A stretch of DNA of 64,000 nt. It comes from Rana temporaria. Its lineage: Eukaryota; Chordata; Amphibia; Anura; Ranidae. Positions within the stretch are counted from its first letter, which is position 1. Every line of letters starts with the position of its first letter. The stretch is taken from NCBI RefSeq assembly GCF_905171775.1, contig NC_053490.1, positions 9,677,584-9,741,583 of the forward strand. Direction: 5' to 3'. The translations under genes were made by a program, and so were the position numbers. Below, one piece after another: positions 52,744 through 63,711 of the stretch. The notes under the pieces are model-generated. The model had not been told where the DNA came from and searched no databases. It saw only the letters and a list, made by a program, of their open reading frames with translations.

Positions 52744-53193
52744 TGGCCTCGTACACACGGCCGAGGAACTCGACGTGCCAAACACGTCGAGTTCCTCGGC
52801 GAGTTCAGCCCTGAAGCCGCCGAGGAGCTCGGCGGGCCGAGAGCTCCCATAGGCCTTGTACACACGACAGAGTTTCTCGGCAGAATTCGGCGAGAAACTC
52901 GGTCAGAGCCTGATTCTGCCGTGTGTACACTTTCGGCCCGACGGAGCCGCCGAGGAACTCGTCGAGAAAATAGAGAACATGTTCTCTATTTTCTCGTTGT
53001 TCTATGGGAGCTCTCGGCCCGCCGAGCTCCTCGGCGGCTTCAGGGCTGAACATGTTCTCTATTTTCTCGACGAGTTCCTCGGCGGCTCCATCGGGCCGAA
53101 AGTGTACACACGACAGAGTTTCTCGGCAGAATCAGGCTCTGACCGAGTTTCTCGCCGAATTCTGCCGAGAAACTCTGTCGTGTGTACGAGGCC
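52744..53193. mobile_element. Foldback element, larger nested form
   Basis: TGGCCTCGTACACACGGCC to GTGTGTACGAGGCCT with TA on both sides. A second element-like end (GGCCTTGTACACACGACAG at 52853) lies inside. GAGAACATGTTCTCT occurs twice. Confidence 0.8.
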
Positions 53194-53612
53194 TAAGACA
53201 TCTCTAAGGCTAAGACAGTCTAGGCTAAGACATCTCTAGGGCTAAGACAGTCTAGGCTAAGACATCTCTAAGGCTAAGACAGTCTAGGCTAAGACATCTC
53301 TAGGGCTAAGACAGTCTAGGCTAAGACATCTCTAGGGCTAAGACAGTCTAGGCTAAGACATCTCTAAAGCTAAGACAGTCTAGGCTAAGACATCTCTAAG
53401 GCTAAGACATATCTAAAGCTAAGACAGTCTAGGCTAAGACATCTCTAGGGCTAAGACAGTCTAGGCTAAGACATCTCTAGGGCTAAGACAGTCTAGGCTA
53501 AGACATCTCTAAGGCTAAGACAGTCTAGGCTAAGACATCTCTAATGCTAAGACAGTCTAGGCTAAGACATCTCTAAGGCTAAGACAGTCTAGGCTAAGAC
53601 ATCTCTAATGCC

Positions 53613-53870
53613 CCGTACACACCATCACTTTATGTGATGAAAAAAAAACGACGTTTTTAAAAACGTCACTTTAATTGACCGTGTGTGCGGGAAAACGTTG
53701 TTTTATGTCTTGTAAAAAACGACCAAAAAAAATTGAAGCATGCTTCAATTTTATGTGTCGTTTTTCAAAACGTTGTTTTTTACTTCACAGAAATTGACCG
53801 TGTGTAGCAAAAAACGTCGTTTAAAACAACGTTTTTCCATCCACGCATGCCCAGAAACTACTTATGAAGC
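53613..53870. mobile_element. GCCCCGTACACACC-type MITE, right end lost
   Basis: Starts within the array at GCCCCGTACACACCATC, with repeated AACGACGTTTTTAAAAACG and GAAGCATGCTTC palindromes; no matching right terminus. Confidence 0.65.
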
Positions 53871-53884
53871 GAGGGCTGGGGCCC

Positions 53885-54043
53885 AGCAGCATTTTACTAT
53901 AGGAAGCATTGGTGGACTACAAGGCCCAGCATTTTACTATAGGAGGCATTGGTGGACTACAAGCTGCTGGGCCTTGTAGTCCACCAATGCCTCCTATAGT
54001 AAAATGCTGGGCCTTGTAGTCCACCAATGCCTCTATAGTAAAA
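53885..54043. repeat. Short palindromic tandem duplication
   Basis: CAGCATTTTACTATAGG and GCATTGGTGGACTACAAG occur twice forward (53889, 53930) and twice inverted (53970, 54011), around CTGCTGGGCC. Confidence 0.92.
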
Positions 54044-54049
54044 TGCACC

Positions 54050-54601
54050 AATGCTGTAGTGTCAGTGTGTATTGTATAGTGGTCTGTGGGTTGTGTATTG
54101 TGTAGCGGTCAGTCTGTGTATTGTGTAGCGGTCAGTGGGTAGTTTGTGTAGCGGTCAGTGTGTGTGTGTATTGTGTAGCGGTCAATGGGTAGTGTATTGT
54201 GTAGCGGTCAATGGGTAGTGTATTGTGTAGCGGTCACTGGGTAGTGTATTGTGTAGCGGTCACTGTGTGTATTGTGTAGCAGTCTGTGGGTAGTGTATTG
54301 TGTAGTGGTTAGTATAGGAATAAGGTAGGTTAGTGGGTAGTGTAGTAGTCAGTGTGTAGTGGTCAGTATAGGAATCGGGTAGATCAGTGTGTAGTGTAGT
54401 GGTTGATCAGGTGGGTTAGTGTAAGGGTCAGTATAGGAATACGATAGGTCAGTGTATAGTGTAGTGGTCAGTATAGGAATCGGGCAGGTCAGTACTATTG
54501 TAGGAAGGGAATGGACTCGTGGCGTGCGAAAAGTCAGCGGATTAGGGGGGCGCAAATTACTTACCTTGCCCCGGGCGCTGACAACCCACGCTACGCCACT
54601 G
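54050..54601. mobile_element. hAT-like right end preceded by a GTGTAGCGGTCA minisatellite
   Basis: The right end CCCACGCTACGCCACTG is the inverse of the classic CAGTGGCGTAGC hAT start. 54060-54480 is an irregular array of GTGTATTGTGTAGCGGTCA units. No left terminus or TSD found. Confidence 0.6.
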
Positions 54602-54633
54602 CTTGGCACCCCAGATGTTTTGAAACTACATTA

Positions 54634-55240
54634 TGTAGCGCCCCCCCCCTTTTTAGTTAGTGGGGTGTTACGCTAAAGTTAGTGGGGAATGGGAGATTTT
54701 ACTTGCTCCCATTCACTAATTGTTAGTTTGTACTGGTGCCAGTTCCGAACTGCCTCTTGGGTCAGTCTGTGTGTCCAGGGGAGCGCTTCCACCCCTGGGC
54801 GACAGGGGAGTTCCCCTCTTTGGGCATGCTGGCGGGGGGTATATCTGGAGATCCGGCCATTTTTTCGAGTAGTCTGCGGGGCCCTAGTTCCAGGTGCGGT
54901 ATCCACCTTTAGGGTGCGCGCATCCGCGGGCCCCATCCTCATGGCCGGCCAGGTGGAGGCTGTGCACCTCGCGGAGCTTTCCATTGATGAAGAAAGGGAC
55001 CCCAGCGGCTTGCCGGGTTCCAGATCCTAAGCTGGAGGCTGAACGGTGGGGGATTGGCTCGGGAGAACCTAAGTGCTGAGGTTGGTCTGTGAGGCCTGGA
55101 CGAACCACCGGGGATCCGATCACCGCGCTACGTGACAGGTATTTTTCTTTTGCTGTCAGTGGGTGATCCTGTAGAACAAAACTTACTGGGAGGATTCGCT
55201 ATCCTTACACTTCAATTATACCAAGAAAATGTACTACGCC
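54634..55240. mobile_element. LTR-like fragment starting TGTAGCGCCC
   Basis: Starts TGTAGCGCCCCCCCCC, followed by GGGGTATATCTGGAG near 54837. Compare the TGTAGCGCCC start at 61979 and GGGCGCTACA end at 27432. No gag/pol. Confidence 0.4.
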
Positions 55241-55858
55241 TGTGGCAGAGGCATTGGGGCTGATTTACAATTACCAAGCCTTTACTCCATGACTCATGGA
55301 GTAAAAGCAGGAGTAGCAGCCGTTTTGACATTTACTATTGAAATACCCTGCTAGTGCAGTGTATTTCAGTAGTTACTAAAGTGCTCAGTGTGCCCAGGAG
55401 AGGGTGCATTGTGCGCCTGATAGACCTGGCGCACGGCACATTGAAATGTAAATTGCGGGGGTTCGGCCCTTGCGGGAGTTTATTAGGGGGGGAGGTGGGG
55501 GGATGCAGGGGAAGTGAAGTGACATGTGTTTGAATGTGTTTGGCGGGCCGAATTGAAAGTGAAAGTGTTTTTTGGAAGCCGATCCCCGTACGCTTGCACA
55601 GTGCGCCTGAACCTCGGGAGGTTCATTTTCATACTGGGCATGCGTACAGGGAAATTTCAGGGATTCCCGTGCGCCTTGTCAGTACGCCGAGAAAATCTTG
55701 GTAAATACCAAGTGGCGTACCCGTGATTGCGCTGCGTGACACGGCGCACGGGAATCTCCGAACGGTTTTCAGCCTGCGCTGACCATGAAGGGGAACTCCG
55801 CGCCAAATTTCAAACTTGAAATCGGCGCGGGTCCCCCTCCAGGGGTACATTAGGCTCT
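55241..55858. other. Unclassified sequence, no gene
   Basis: TTTACTCCATGACTCATGGAG hairpin near 55279. GC-rich stretches around 55560-55850 resemble degraded MITE cores. Confidence 0.4.
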
Positions 55859-57000
55859 TAGGCTTGGTCTGGAACGTGAGGGGTTAAACCCGCGCCAAAA
55901 ATCGGCGCGGGGTTCCCCCCCAGATCCAAACCAAGCCCTCATCCCAAGCACGCAGTCTGGCCCGGACAGGAATGGGGAGGGGACGAGCGAGCGCTCCCCC
56001 CCCCTGAGCCGTACCAGACCGCATGCCCTCAACATGGGGGAGTGTGTGCTGTAGGGGAGGGGGGCACTGCCCCCCCCCACCCACAGCACTATTGTCCCCA
56101 TGTCCATAGGGACAAGAGCCTCTTCCCGACAACCCTTGCCATTGGTTGTCGGGGTATGCGGGCGGGGGCTAATCGGAATCTGCGAGCCCCCTTTAATAAG
56201 GGGGCCCCCAGATGCCGGCCCCCCACCCTAGGTGAATGAGTATGGGGTACATCGTACCTCTACCCATTCACCTGGGGGAAAATGTAAAGTAAAAAACACA
56301 CCACACAGAATAAAATAATTTTGAAGGGGGGGGTTTCTTCTCTCCCGATCTTCCGCCGGGACCCTGGGCTTCGGCAATTTCTGCCGGGGGAGGGCGCCAT
56401 CCCTCGGTCCTCTCCAGAGCCTTCCGCCGGGGGCCCCCACCCCATTTAAGCTCTTTTACATTAGGGGGGGCATCCGGACTTCGGCGACTTCTGCCGGGAG
56501 ATGGCACCTATCCCCCGGTCTTTCCGGTGCCTTCCGCCAGGGCTCCGGTCTTGTTCCTCGTCTTCTGCCGGGGGTGCGCCAACTCCCCGGTCTTTTCTCT
56601 GCTGTCTTCCCTCTTCTGCCTGTCTCCCTCACGGAGCCAGGTCTTTCTTTCCGCTTCTTTCTTCTCTGTTCCATCTTCTGCCTGTCTCCCCCGCGGAGCC
56701 AGGGCTTTCTTCTCTGTTCCCTCTTCTGCCTGTCTCCCCTGCGGAGCCAGGGCTTTCTTTCCGCTTTCTTTCCTGTTCCCTCTTCTGCCTGGCTCCTCCG
56801 GGAGCTCAGGGCTTGTCTCCGCTGTGTTCTTCCTTCTCTTCCATTCGATGTTGACACAACGAGGTTCCGCGCTGACATGCCGTGTGAGCGGCGGGCATCG
56901 ACTTATATAGGGCAATGCCACCATGTGACCTCAACCCATGTGACATCACATTCCCTGGGCATGATGGGAATGTGATGTCACATGGGTTGAGGTCACATGT
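55859..57000 (-). repeat. Inverted partial copy of the 44.1-45.4 kb repeat
   Basis: CCGACAACCCTTGCCATTGG, GGGGCCCCCAGATGCCGG and GTATGGGGTACATCGTACC correspond to the 45.0 kb block in reverse; the following 700 bp parallels one palindrome arm (TTCTTCTCTCCC, CTTCTGCCTGTCTCCC). A short central hairpin (ATGTGACCTCAACCCATG near 56932 and its inverse) closes it. The other arm is missing. Confidence 0.8.
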
Positions 57001-57477
57001 AATGGCGGCGATCAGCGATTTTTATCGGTACTGCGACATTATGGCGGACACATTTTTGGGACCATTGGCAGTTTTCTAGCGACCAATGTTCTAAAAATGC
57101 ATTTCTTACTATGAAAAAATCACGCTTATTTTGGAACCAAAAATGTGTCGAAGAATACGTATCGGCCTAAACTGAGGGGAAAAAAAGATTATTTTTAGAT
57201 AATTTTGGGGATATTTATTATAGCAAACAGTAAAAATGATTTTTTTTGTTTAAAAAAAAATGTCGCTCTATTTTGGTTTATAGCAAAAAAAAAAAAAAAA
57301 GGCAGAGGTGATCAAATACCACCAAAAAAAATAATCTATTTGTGGGAAAAAAAAGGACGACAATTTTGATTGGGAACCATGTCGCACGACCGCGCAATTG
57401 TCAGTTAAAACGACGCAGTGCCGAATCACAAAAACTGGCCCGGTCATTGACCAGTAATATGGTCTGGGGCTCAAGTG
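57001..57477 (-). mobile_element. TTAA-family fragment, right end intact
   Basis: TAATGGCGGCGATCAGCGA through GATCAAATACCACC to GGGGCTCAAGTGG, with TTAA at 57478-57481. Carries GTCAGTTAAAACGACG, the empty site for the nested insertion at 27743. Confidence 0.8.
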
Positions 57478-57481
57478 GTTA

Positions 57482-57770
57482 AAAATTAACAAAACACTAA
57501 AGTTAGCCCAATTTTTGGTGATAATGTGAAAGATGATGTTACACCGAGTAAATAGATACCTAACATGTCACGCTTTAGTATTGCAAACACTCATGGAATG
57601 GCGCCAAACTTCAGTACTTTAAAATCCCCATAGGCGACCTTTTTTTTTTTTTCAGGTTACCAGTTTATAGCTACAAAGAAGGTCTAGTGCTTAAAGTATT
57701 GCTCTCGCTCTAACGCACATGTGTGGTTTGAACGATGTTTACATATGTGGGTGGGACTTGCGCAAGTTGA
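57482..57770. mobile_element. TTAA-family internal fragment
   Basis: GTTACACCGAGTAAATAGAT and CTCATGGAATGGCGCCAAAC match 12.78-12.85 kb. Confidence 0.75.
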
Positions 57771-58012
57771 AAACAATGACGTCCTTGCGACGTCATTTGG
57801 AGCAATGCACCCTGGGAGTTTTTACGGACGGGGCATGCGCAGTTCGTTCGGCACGGGGACGCGCTTCATTTAAATGAAACACGCCCCCTACCCGCCCAAT
57901 TTTAATTCCGCCGCGAGAGATAGACTACGCCGCCGTAACTTACGGCGCAAATTCGTTGAGGATTCAAACCAAAGCCAAGTAAGTTACAGCGGCGTAGCGT
58001 ATCTTACATCTT
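57771..58012. mobile_element. Family B MITE, right part
   Basis: TGACGTCCTTGCGACGTCAT, GGACGGGGCATGCGCAGTTC and GTAACTTACGGCGCAAATTC are family core sequences. Confidence 0.7.
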
Positions 58013-58276
58013 CGTGTTGTAAATGAATACAAAATGTAATGAAAGTCAGAAAACAGGTTATTAAGTGTTACCTGTGTGTGGCAGAGCGCGGCGTGCTACG
58101 GAGGAGACAGCTTGGCGGGTTCAAGTGGAGCTAATCATCTCGGAGAATAGGCAGCTGCAAGGCCAGACGCGGGATTCCACGGGCCCTCGTATTGTCTTCT
58201 GTGGACGGCCTTCCCAGCAGAAGGAGTTCATGTCTAAGATGTGTGTAATCCCCCCTCCGGGCAGGAGCCGCAAATG
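58013..58276. other. No gene recognised
   Basis: Short unclassified stretch before the AATATTCG element. Confidence 0.4.
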
Positions 58277-59812
58277 GCTAATTAGTAGTGTTGCTCACGA
58301 ATATTCGCATTGCGAATATTCGACTCGAATATAGCATATTCGAGAAATCGCGCTATATTTCGAATTTCGCGGTGAATATTCGCAATTCCGAATATTCGCA
58401 TTTTTTCAATTTGATTTTTAAAACAGATCACATCCTATCGACGTCTAAAAGCATTGCTGGTATGATTAGAGACCCTGGGCCGAGTAGCTAAGCTGAGGCG
58501 ATCCTATTATGTTGCCAAATTGAAAAAAAAAAAATTGCGATTTTTCGCTATTGCGAATGCGAAAATGATTGCGAATTTTCGATAACTGTGGTAGGAGAAC
58601 TCTGATTGTCTCTGATGCAAAAGGGGGGGGCTTTTTGTATGTGTATGTGTATGTTATGAATATTTGTATGTTTGATATTATTATTTTTTGTAAGAAGGAA
58701 AAAATTGCGCATACCTTAAAAAAGGGGAGAATACAGCAGCAACTCAAAAATGTTATACAACATAAATTAATACAAGACAGAAAATGGAGTCGCTCTACAA
58801 GAATAAAAAATATGTCTAGTGACAAGACATGTGGGCAAATTATAAAATAAGCAAGCGCAAATAACTTGTGAAATACACAGTGAAACAAATATATAAAGAA
58901 ATATAGTCCCAATAATAGAAAAATAATCTTTCATAAAAATGTCTTTGATATGTGAAGTGAAAAAAAGTCCAAAGCATGCAGCATGAACGTGTTCAATCTT
59001 CAAGGTGTTTGATTGACAAACGGCTGTGACAGATGGATAGAGTAAAGAATCACCACCAATGCAAAACACTTTTTATTTTCTATTGTAAAATATCAAGAAT
59101 ATTCTGAGCCAATCAGAGTGCTCCTTCCGCATTTGCCGAATATTCGCAATTATTTTGTATTGTAAAATATCAAGAATATTCTGAGCCAATCAGAGTGCTC
59201 CTTCTGCATTTGCCGAATATTCGCAATTATTTTGTATTGTAAAATATCAAGAATATTCTGAGCCAATCAGAGTGCTCCTTCTGCATTTGCCGAATATTCG
59301 CAATTATTTTGTATTGTAAAATATCAAGAATATTCTGAGCCAATCAGAGTGCTCCTTCCGCATTTGCCGAATATTCGCAATTATTTTGTATTGTAAAATA
59401 TCACGAATATTCTGAGCCAATCAGAGTGCTCCTACAGCATTTCTCGAAATTGCGCAATAAATATCGCATTCGCATGTTGCGATATTTCGATAAAATATCA
59501 CGAATATTCTGAGCCAATCAGAGCGCTCCTCCAGCATTTCTCGAAATTGCGCAATAAATATCGCATTCGCATGTTGCGATATTTCGATAAAATATCACGA
59601 ATATTCTGAGCCAATCAGAGTGCTCCTACCGCAGTTATCAAAAAATCGCAATTATTTTCGCATTCGCAATAGCGAAAAATCGCAATCATTTACTTTCGAT
59701 AAAATATCACGAATATTCGAATTTAGCGAATATATCTCGAATATTCGAATATATATTCGAGATATATCGCGAAATCGAATATGGCATATTCTGCTCAACA
59801 CTACTAATTAGC
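58277..59812. mobile_element. AATATTCG-rich element with TAGTAGTGTTG ends
   Basis: The left end TAGTAGTGTTGCTCACG and right end GCTCAACACTACTA are inverted repeats; TAATTA lies at both borders (58278 and 59804 regions). GAATATTCG palindromes are dense at both ends. 58485-59060 is an unrelated AT-rich interior, followed by tandem repeats. No transposase found. Confidence 0.7.
59072..59610. repeat. 77-bp tandem repeats with CCAATCAGAG
   Basis: Four to five units of GTAAAATATCAAGAATATTC...TGAGCCAATCAGAGTGCTCC, then two units of a longer variant (GCGCAATAAATATCGCATTC). Confidence 0.93.
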
Positions 59813-60062
59813 TTTGTTCGCTGATTTTCTGTTTCATCCCCGCTCTCCGAGCTGGCAGGAGCAGATGAAGGAGATAGACGAGGCTGCTGTATGGGTGAGA
59901 TGCCCAGACAGGCCAACCCGATTGTACAGACTGGAAGGGGCCTGGCTGCCGAGAACCGCGTAGCACGGGTTCTAAAAAACAACAATAGTTTGCCTTCCCT
60001 TCAATCTTGTACAGCCGTACATGCTACTCTCATGAGGGTGGTCTGCATAGTACATAGTTACA
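59813..60062. other. No gene recognised
   Basis: Ordinary sequence between two elements. Confidence 0.4.
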
Positions 60063-60262
60063 TACACTATATTGCCAAAAGTATTGGGACACCTGCCTTC
60101 ACACGCAGACAAACTTTAATGGCATCCCAGTCTTAGTCCGGAGGGTTCAATGTTGTGTTGGCCCCGCCCTTTGCAGCTATAACAGCTTCACCTCTTCTGG
60201 GAAGGCCGTCCACAAGGTTTAGAAGTGTGTCTATTGGAATGTTTGACCGTTCTTCCAGAAGC
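60063..60262 (-). mobile_element. Tc1-like end fragment
   Basis: ACTATATTGCCAAAAGTATT leader, with the intact empty site CAGTCTTAGTCCGGAGGG; stops at TTCTTCCAGAAGC. Confidence 0.85.
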
Positions 60263-61532
60263 TAGGGTTGCCACCTGTCCAGGATTCACCCGGACAGTCC
60301 AGGTTTTAACCACTTGCTTACTGGGCACATAAACCCCCTTCGTGCCCAGGCGAAATTTCAGCTTCCGGCACTGCATCGCTTTAACTGACATTTGCGCGGT
60401 CGTGCGACGTGGCTCCCAAACAAAATTGACGTCCTTTTTCCCCCACAAATAGAGCTTTATTTTGGTGGTATTTGATCACCTCTGCGGTTTTTATTTTTTG
60501 CGCTATAAACAAAAAAAGAGCGACAATTTTAAAAATATATATATTTTTTTTTTACTTGTTGCTATAATAAATATCCAATTTTTTTTAAAAAAATAACTAT
60601 TTTTTTTCTCAGTTAAGGCCGATACGTATTTTTCGACGTATTTTTGTAAAAAAATAAAAAATCGCAATAAGCGACTGGTTTGCGCAAAAGTTATAGCGCC
60701 TACAAAATAGGGGACAGAATTATGATTTTTTTTTTATTATTATTTTTTTTTACTAGTAATGGCGGCGATCTGCGAGTTTTATTGGGACTGCGATATTGAG
60801 ACGGACGTATCGGACACTTTTGACACAAATTTGGGACCATTCACATTTATACAGCGATTAGTGCTATAAAAATGCACTAATTACTGTTTAAATGTGATTG
60901 GCAGCGAAGGGGTTAACACTAGGGGGTGAGGAAGGGGTTAAATGTGTATCCTAGGTGTGTTCTAACTGTGTGGGGGGAGGGGGGTGACTGGGGGAGGTGA
61001 CCGATGCTGTATCCCTATGTACAAGGGACACAGATCGGTCGCCTCTACTCTGACAGCACGTGGAGCTCTGCGTTTACACACAGAGCTCCACGTCCCTGCT
61101 GTGTGACGATCGCGTGTACCTGGCGGACATCGCGGACGCCAGGTACACGTATCGGCTCCCCAGCGATGCGCCGGGACAGTGTTTACCCGCTGCACGCCCC
61201 CCCAGAGGCGCACACGGGTAATGCACTTTAAATGACGTCCAGAGACGTCCAGTTGGCACCTGAGAGCCGCGCTGTTGACGTCTTTTGTCAATAGCGCGGG
61301 TCTCAAGTGGTTAAATCCTGTGTCCAGGTTTCAGTCCACCTGAAAACCAGACACATGAGTGGCAGCCCCCCAGCACCCGTCCTCCTATCTCCCTCTCTCA
61401 TCCCGTGGGATTCCAGTGCTTTTCATTTTATTGGTGGGGGATGCTTTAATTGAGGTACTGACTGACGTGGGGGGATTAAACTGGGGGACAAACTGACTTG
61501 GGGAGATGTACTGGAGGACAGACTGACTTGGG
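60263..61532. mobile_element. GGTTGCCACCTGTCC repeat split by a TTAA element
   Basis: Left piece GGGTTGCCACCTGTCCAGG; the right piece continues after TTAA as ATCCTGTGTCCAGG at 61315. The TTAA element 60310-61310 lies between. The whole lies between two Tc1 fragments. Confidence 0.6.
60310..61310. mobile_element. TTAA-family element
   Basis: TTAA at 60306-60309 and 61311-61314; CCACTTGCTTACTGGGC start and GCGGGTCTCAAGTGG end. Typical body (GATCAAATACCACC complement, ACATTTATACAGCGATTAG). Confidence 0.88.
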
Positions 61533-61620
61533 GGGTTCTATCGGGTTTAGGTCAAGACTTTGTGCAGGCCAGTCAAGTTCCTCCACCCCAAACTCGCTCA
61601 TCAATGTCTTTATAGACCTT
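61533..61620 (+). pseudogene. Tc1 transposase C-terminal fragment (coding sense minus)
   Basis: TTCTATCGGGTTTAGGTC and GCAGGCCAGTCAAGTTCCTC, the complement of the LDWPAQSPDLNP region; fewer than 30 residues remain. The strand given is the sequence as read; coding sense is minus. Confidence 0.7.
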
Positions 61621-61978
61621 GCTTCCTGCTACCTGTGCCCCTCCACTGCCCTAGCAATCCTTGTCTCAATTTCCAGGGAGACTTGATGGAAATTGGCCAC
61701 CATCATCAAGCTCTTCCTACAGGTACATGACACCCACCTCCTCACATGCAGGAAGAAGGTAAACATCAAAAGGATGTTCAGTTAATGTGAGGATACAGCA
61801 AGAAAGCAAAATGTAGAAACTTTGATTTTGAATTGCCAAAATGGTAAGGGGTAAATGGAAACATCTAGAAGGGAACTGATAAATCAAGAGGTAAGCAACT
61901 ACCACTGTTTCACCCCAGGTGATCACCCAAGACTTCATTGTCAGGAATATAAGAAACCTCAGTCTATCTGTCTTCTGT
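61621..61978. other. No gene recognised
   Basis: No tandem repeats or element ends; a frame of about 100 codons on the minus strand has no recognised domain. Confidence 0.4.
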
Positions 61979-62675
61979 GTAGCGCCCTGGGGTTTGGTCA
62001 GGGAGCTCCTCACAAATGTATTTGCCAAGAGTAGTTATCTTGGTCGATTGGTAGAGATCTATTGATTTCTCCCTAAGTTTGGCCTTGTTGCACTTTTCTT
62101 TTCTACCACTAGGTGGCCGGGTGCTTGGTGGTACTAGACATGAGAAGGGCAACTCAAGGTCAGGTTACGGGTATGTAGTGTATCTCAGCCAATGGGCAGG
62201 GGTTTTCTTGAATCCCTTGGCCTGCTGGGAGCACCTATATATTTGGATGGAGTCAGGTGATCTATGTTATGTGACAACTGGACGGCTGTCTGGGTGGATG
62301 TGTGTCGTAGGCCCTGGGCTGCTAGGTGGAGATTGGGCCTATCTAGAAGTAAGAGGGCAGCGCAGGGTTGGGACTGCGGCTTACAGTCCAACCAGAAGAG
62401 ACGGTTCTGCCGGCTGGGGAACCTGTCGTGGTCGGACGTAGAAGGGAAGCTGTCGCCACAAAGGGTCCAACCACCTTTACCAGGGACCACAGTGAGTAAC
62501 TGAAGCAAGTACTGGAACCATATTCTCACCGAGAGGGCATGGTGGGGAATCGAGAAACTTTAGGAGGTGATCAAGTCAGGGAACCAACCCGCGGAGGAGA
62601 CGCTTGTAGAGCAACATTGAGAGTCAAGCCAGGGAGTAGGACCTCACCGATCAGCAGGGGTGAAGCTTGAGAAGT
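61979..62675 (+). mobile_element. LTR-like fragment starting TGTAGCGCCCTGG
   Basis: Begins TGTAGCGCCCTGGGG and has a TATA-like CACCTATATATTTGG at about 62235, well placed for an LTR promoter. It runs into a TA microsatellite at 62680, so the right end and downstream genes are missing. Confidence 0.5.
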
Positions 62676-62680
62676 ATCTA

Positions 62681-62753
<73 letters not shown>

Positions 62754-62762
62754 ATATATATT
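62676..62762. repeat. TA microsatellite
   Basis: About 34 TA dinucleotides, then GTGTGTGTATATAT. Confidence 0.98.
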
Positions 62763-62816
62763 TTATTGAAGGGATCAAAGGTCCCCAGGGCCCCATGTGG
62801 AAAACCCCCTTTTTTC
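62763..62816. mobile_element. Fragment of the 7.2-7.8 kb hAT-like element
   Basis: GGTCCCCAGGGCCCCATGTGG resembles the repeated GC-rich block of that element. Confidence 0.45.
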
Positions 62817-63707
62817 AGCTTCCGGCACTGCGTTGCTTTAACTGACAATTGCGCGGTCGTGCGACGTGGCTCCCAAACAAAATTTACGTCCTTTTTTTTC
62901 CCCACAAATAGAGCTTTCTTTTGGTGGTATTTGATCACCTCTGCGGTTTTTATTTTTTGCCCTATAAACGAAAAAAGAGCGTCAATTTTGAAAAAAAAAA
63001 ACAATATTTTTTATTTTTTGCTATAAAAAAAATATCCACCAAAAATATATAAAAAAACATTTTTTTCCCTCAGTTTAGGCCGATGCGTATTATTCTACAT
63101 ATTTTTGGAAAAAAAAAATCGCAATAAGTTATAGCGCCTACAAAATAGGGGACAGAATTATTATTTTTTTTTTTTACTAGTAATAGCGGCGATCTGCGAT
63201 TTTTTTTGGGACTGCGACCTTATGGCGGACACATCGGACATTTTTGTCAAATTTTTGGGACCATTCACATTTATACAGCGATCAGTGCTATAAATATGCA
63301 CTGATTACTGTATAAATGTGACTGGCAGGGAAGGGGTTAACATTAGGGGGTGAGGAAGGGGTTAATTGTGTACCCTGCATGGTGTTTCTAACTGTGGGGG
63401 GAGGGGACTGACTGGGGGAGGTGACCGATCTGTGTCCCTATGTACAAGGGACACAGCATCAGTCTCCTCTCTCCCTGACAGGACGTGAATCGGTGTGTAA
63501 CCGCTGATTGCGGGTGCCCGGCAGACATCGCGGCCGCCAGGCACGTGCATCGGCATCTCAGTGATGCGGCGGGCACGCACACGCGCCGCCGGCAGTCGTT
63601 CGCGTGCCCCCCAGTGGCCGGAGCAGCGGAGGGCGTCTAAAGACGCCCTCCCGGCAATTGAGAGCCACCTTGTGGCCGTCTTTAGGCAATAGGCTGGATG
63701 CCTAGTG
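62817..63707 (-). mobile_element. TTAA-family element, left end lost
   Basis: Body from CAGCTTCCGGCACTGCG to GGATGCCTAGTGG with TTAA at 63708-63711; colinear with 60350-61310. Confidence 0.8.
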
Positions 63708-63711
63708 GTTA

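Larger units (their letters stand above)
50986..53612. repeat. 32-bp minisatellite with embedded foldback elements
   Basis: Unit GCTAAGACAGTCTAGG plus CTAAGACATCTCTAAG (32 bp), about 32 copies before 52005 and shorter runs at 52280-52381, 52656-52743 and 53194-53612. The TAATGCT, AAAGCT, AGGGCT and AAGGCT variants are intermixed. Confidence 0.97.

Noticed and set aside
50986..53612. Regular repeat-spacer look, as in a CRISPR array
   Set aside because: There are no unique spacers; the whole unit is repeated and the context is a vertebrate minisatellite.
56456..56978. Frames of 117-140 codons on both strands
   Set aside because: They lie in the one-armed relative of the 44-45 kb palindrome, with TCTTCTGCCTGTCTCC repeats; open by composition.
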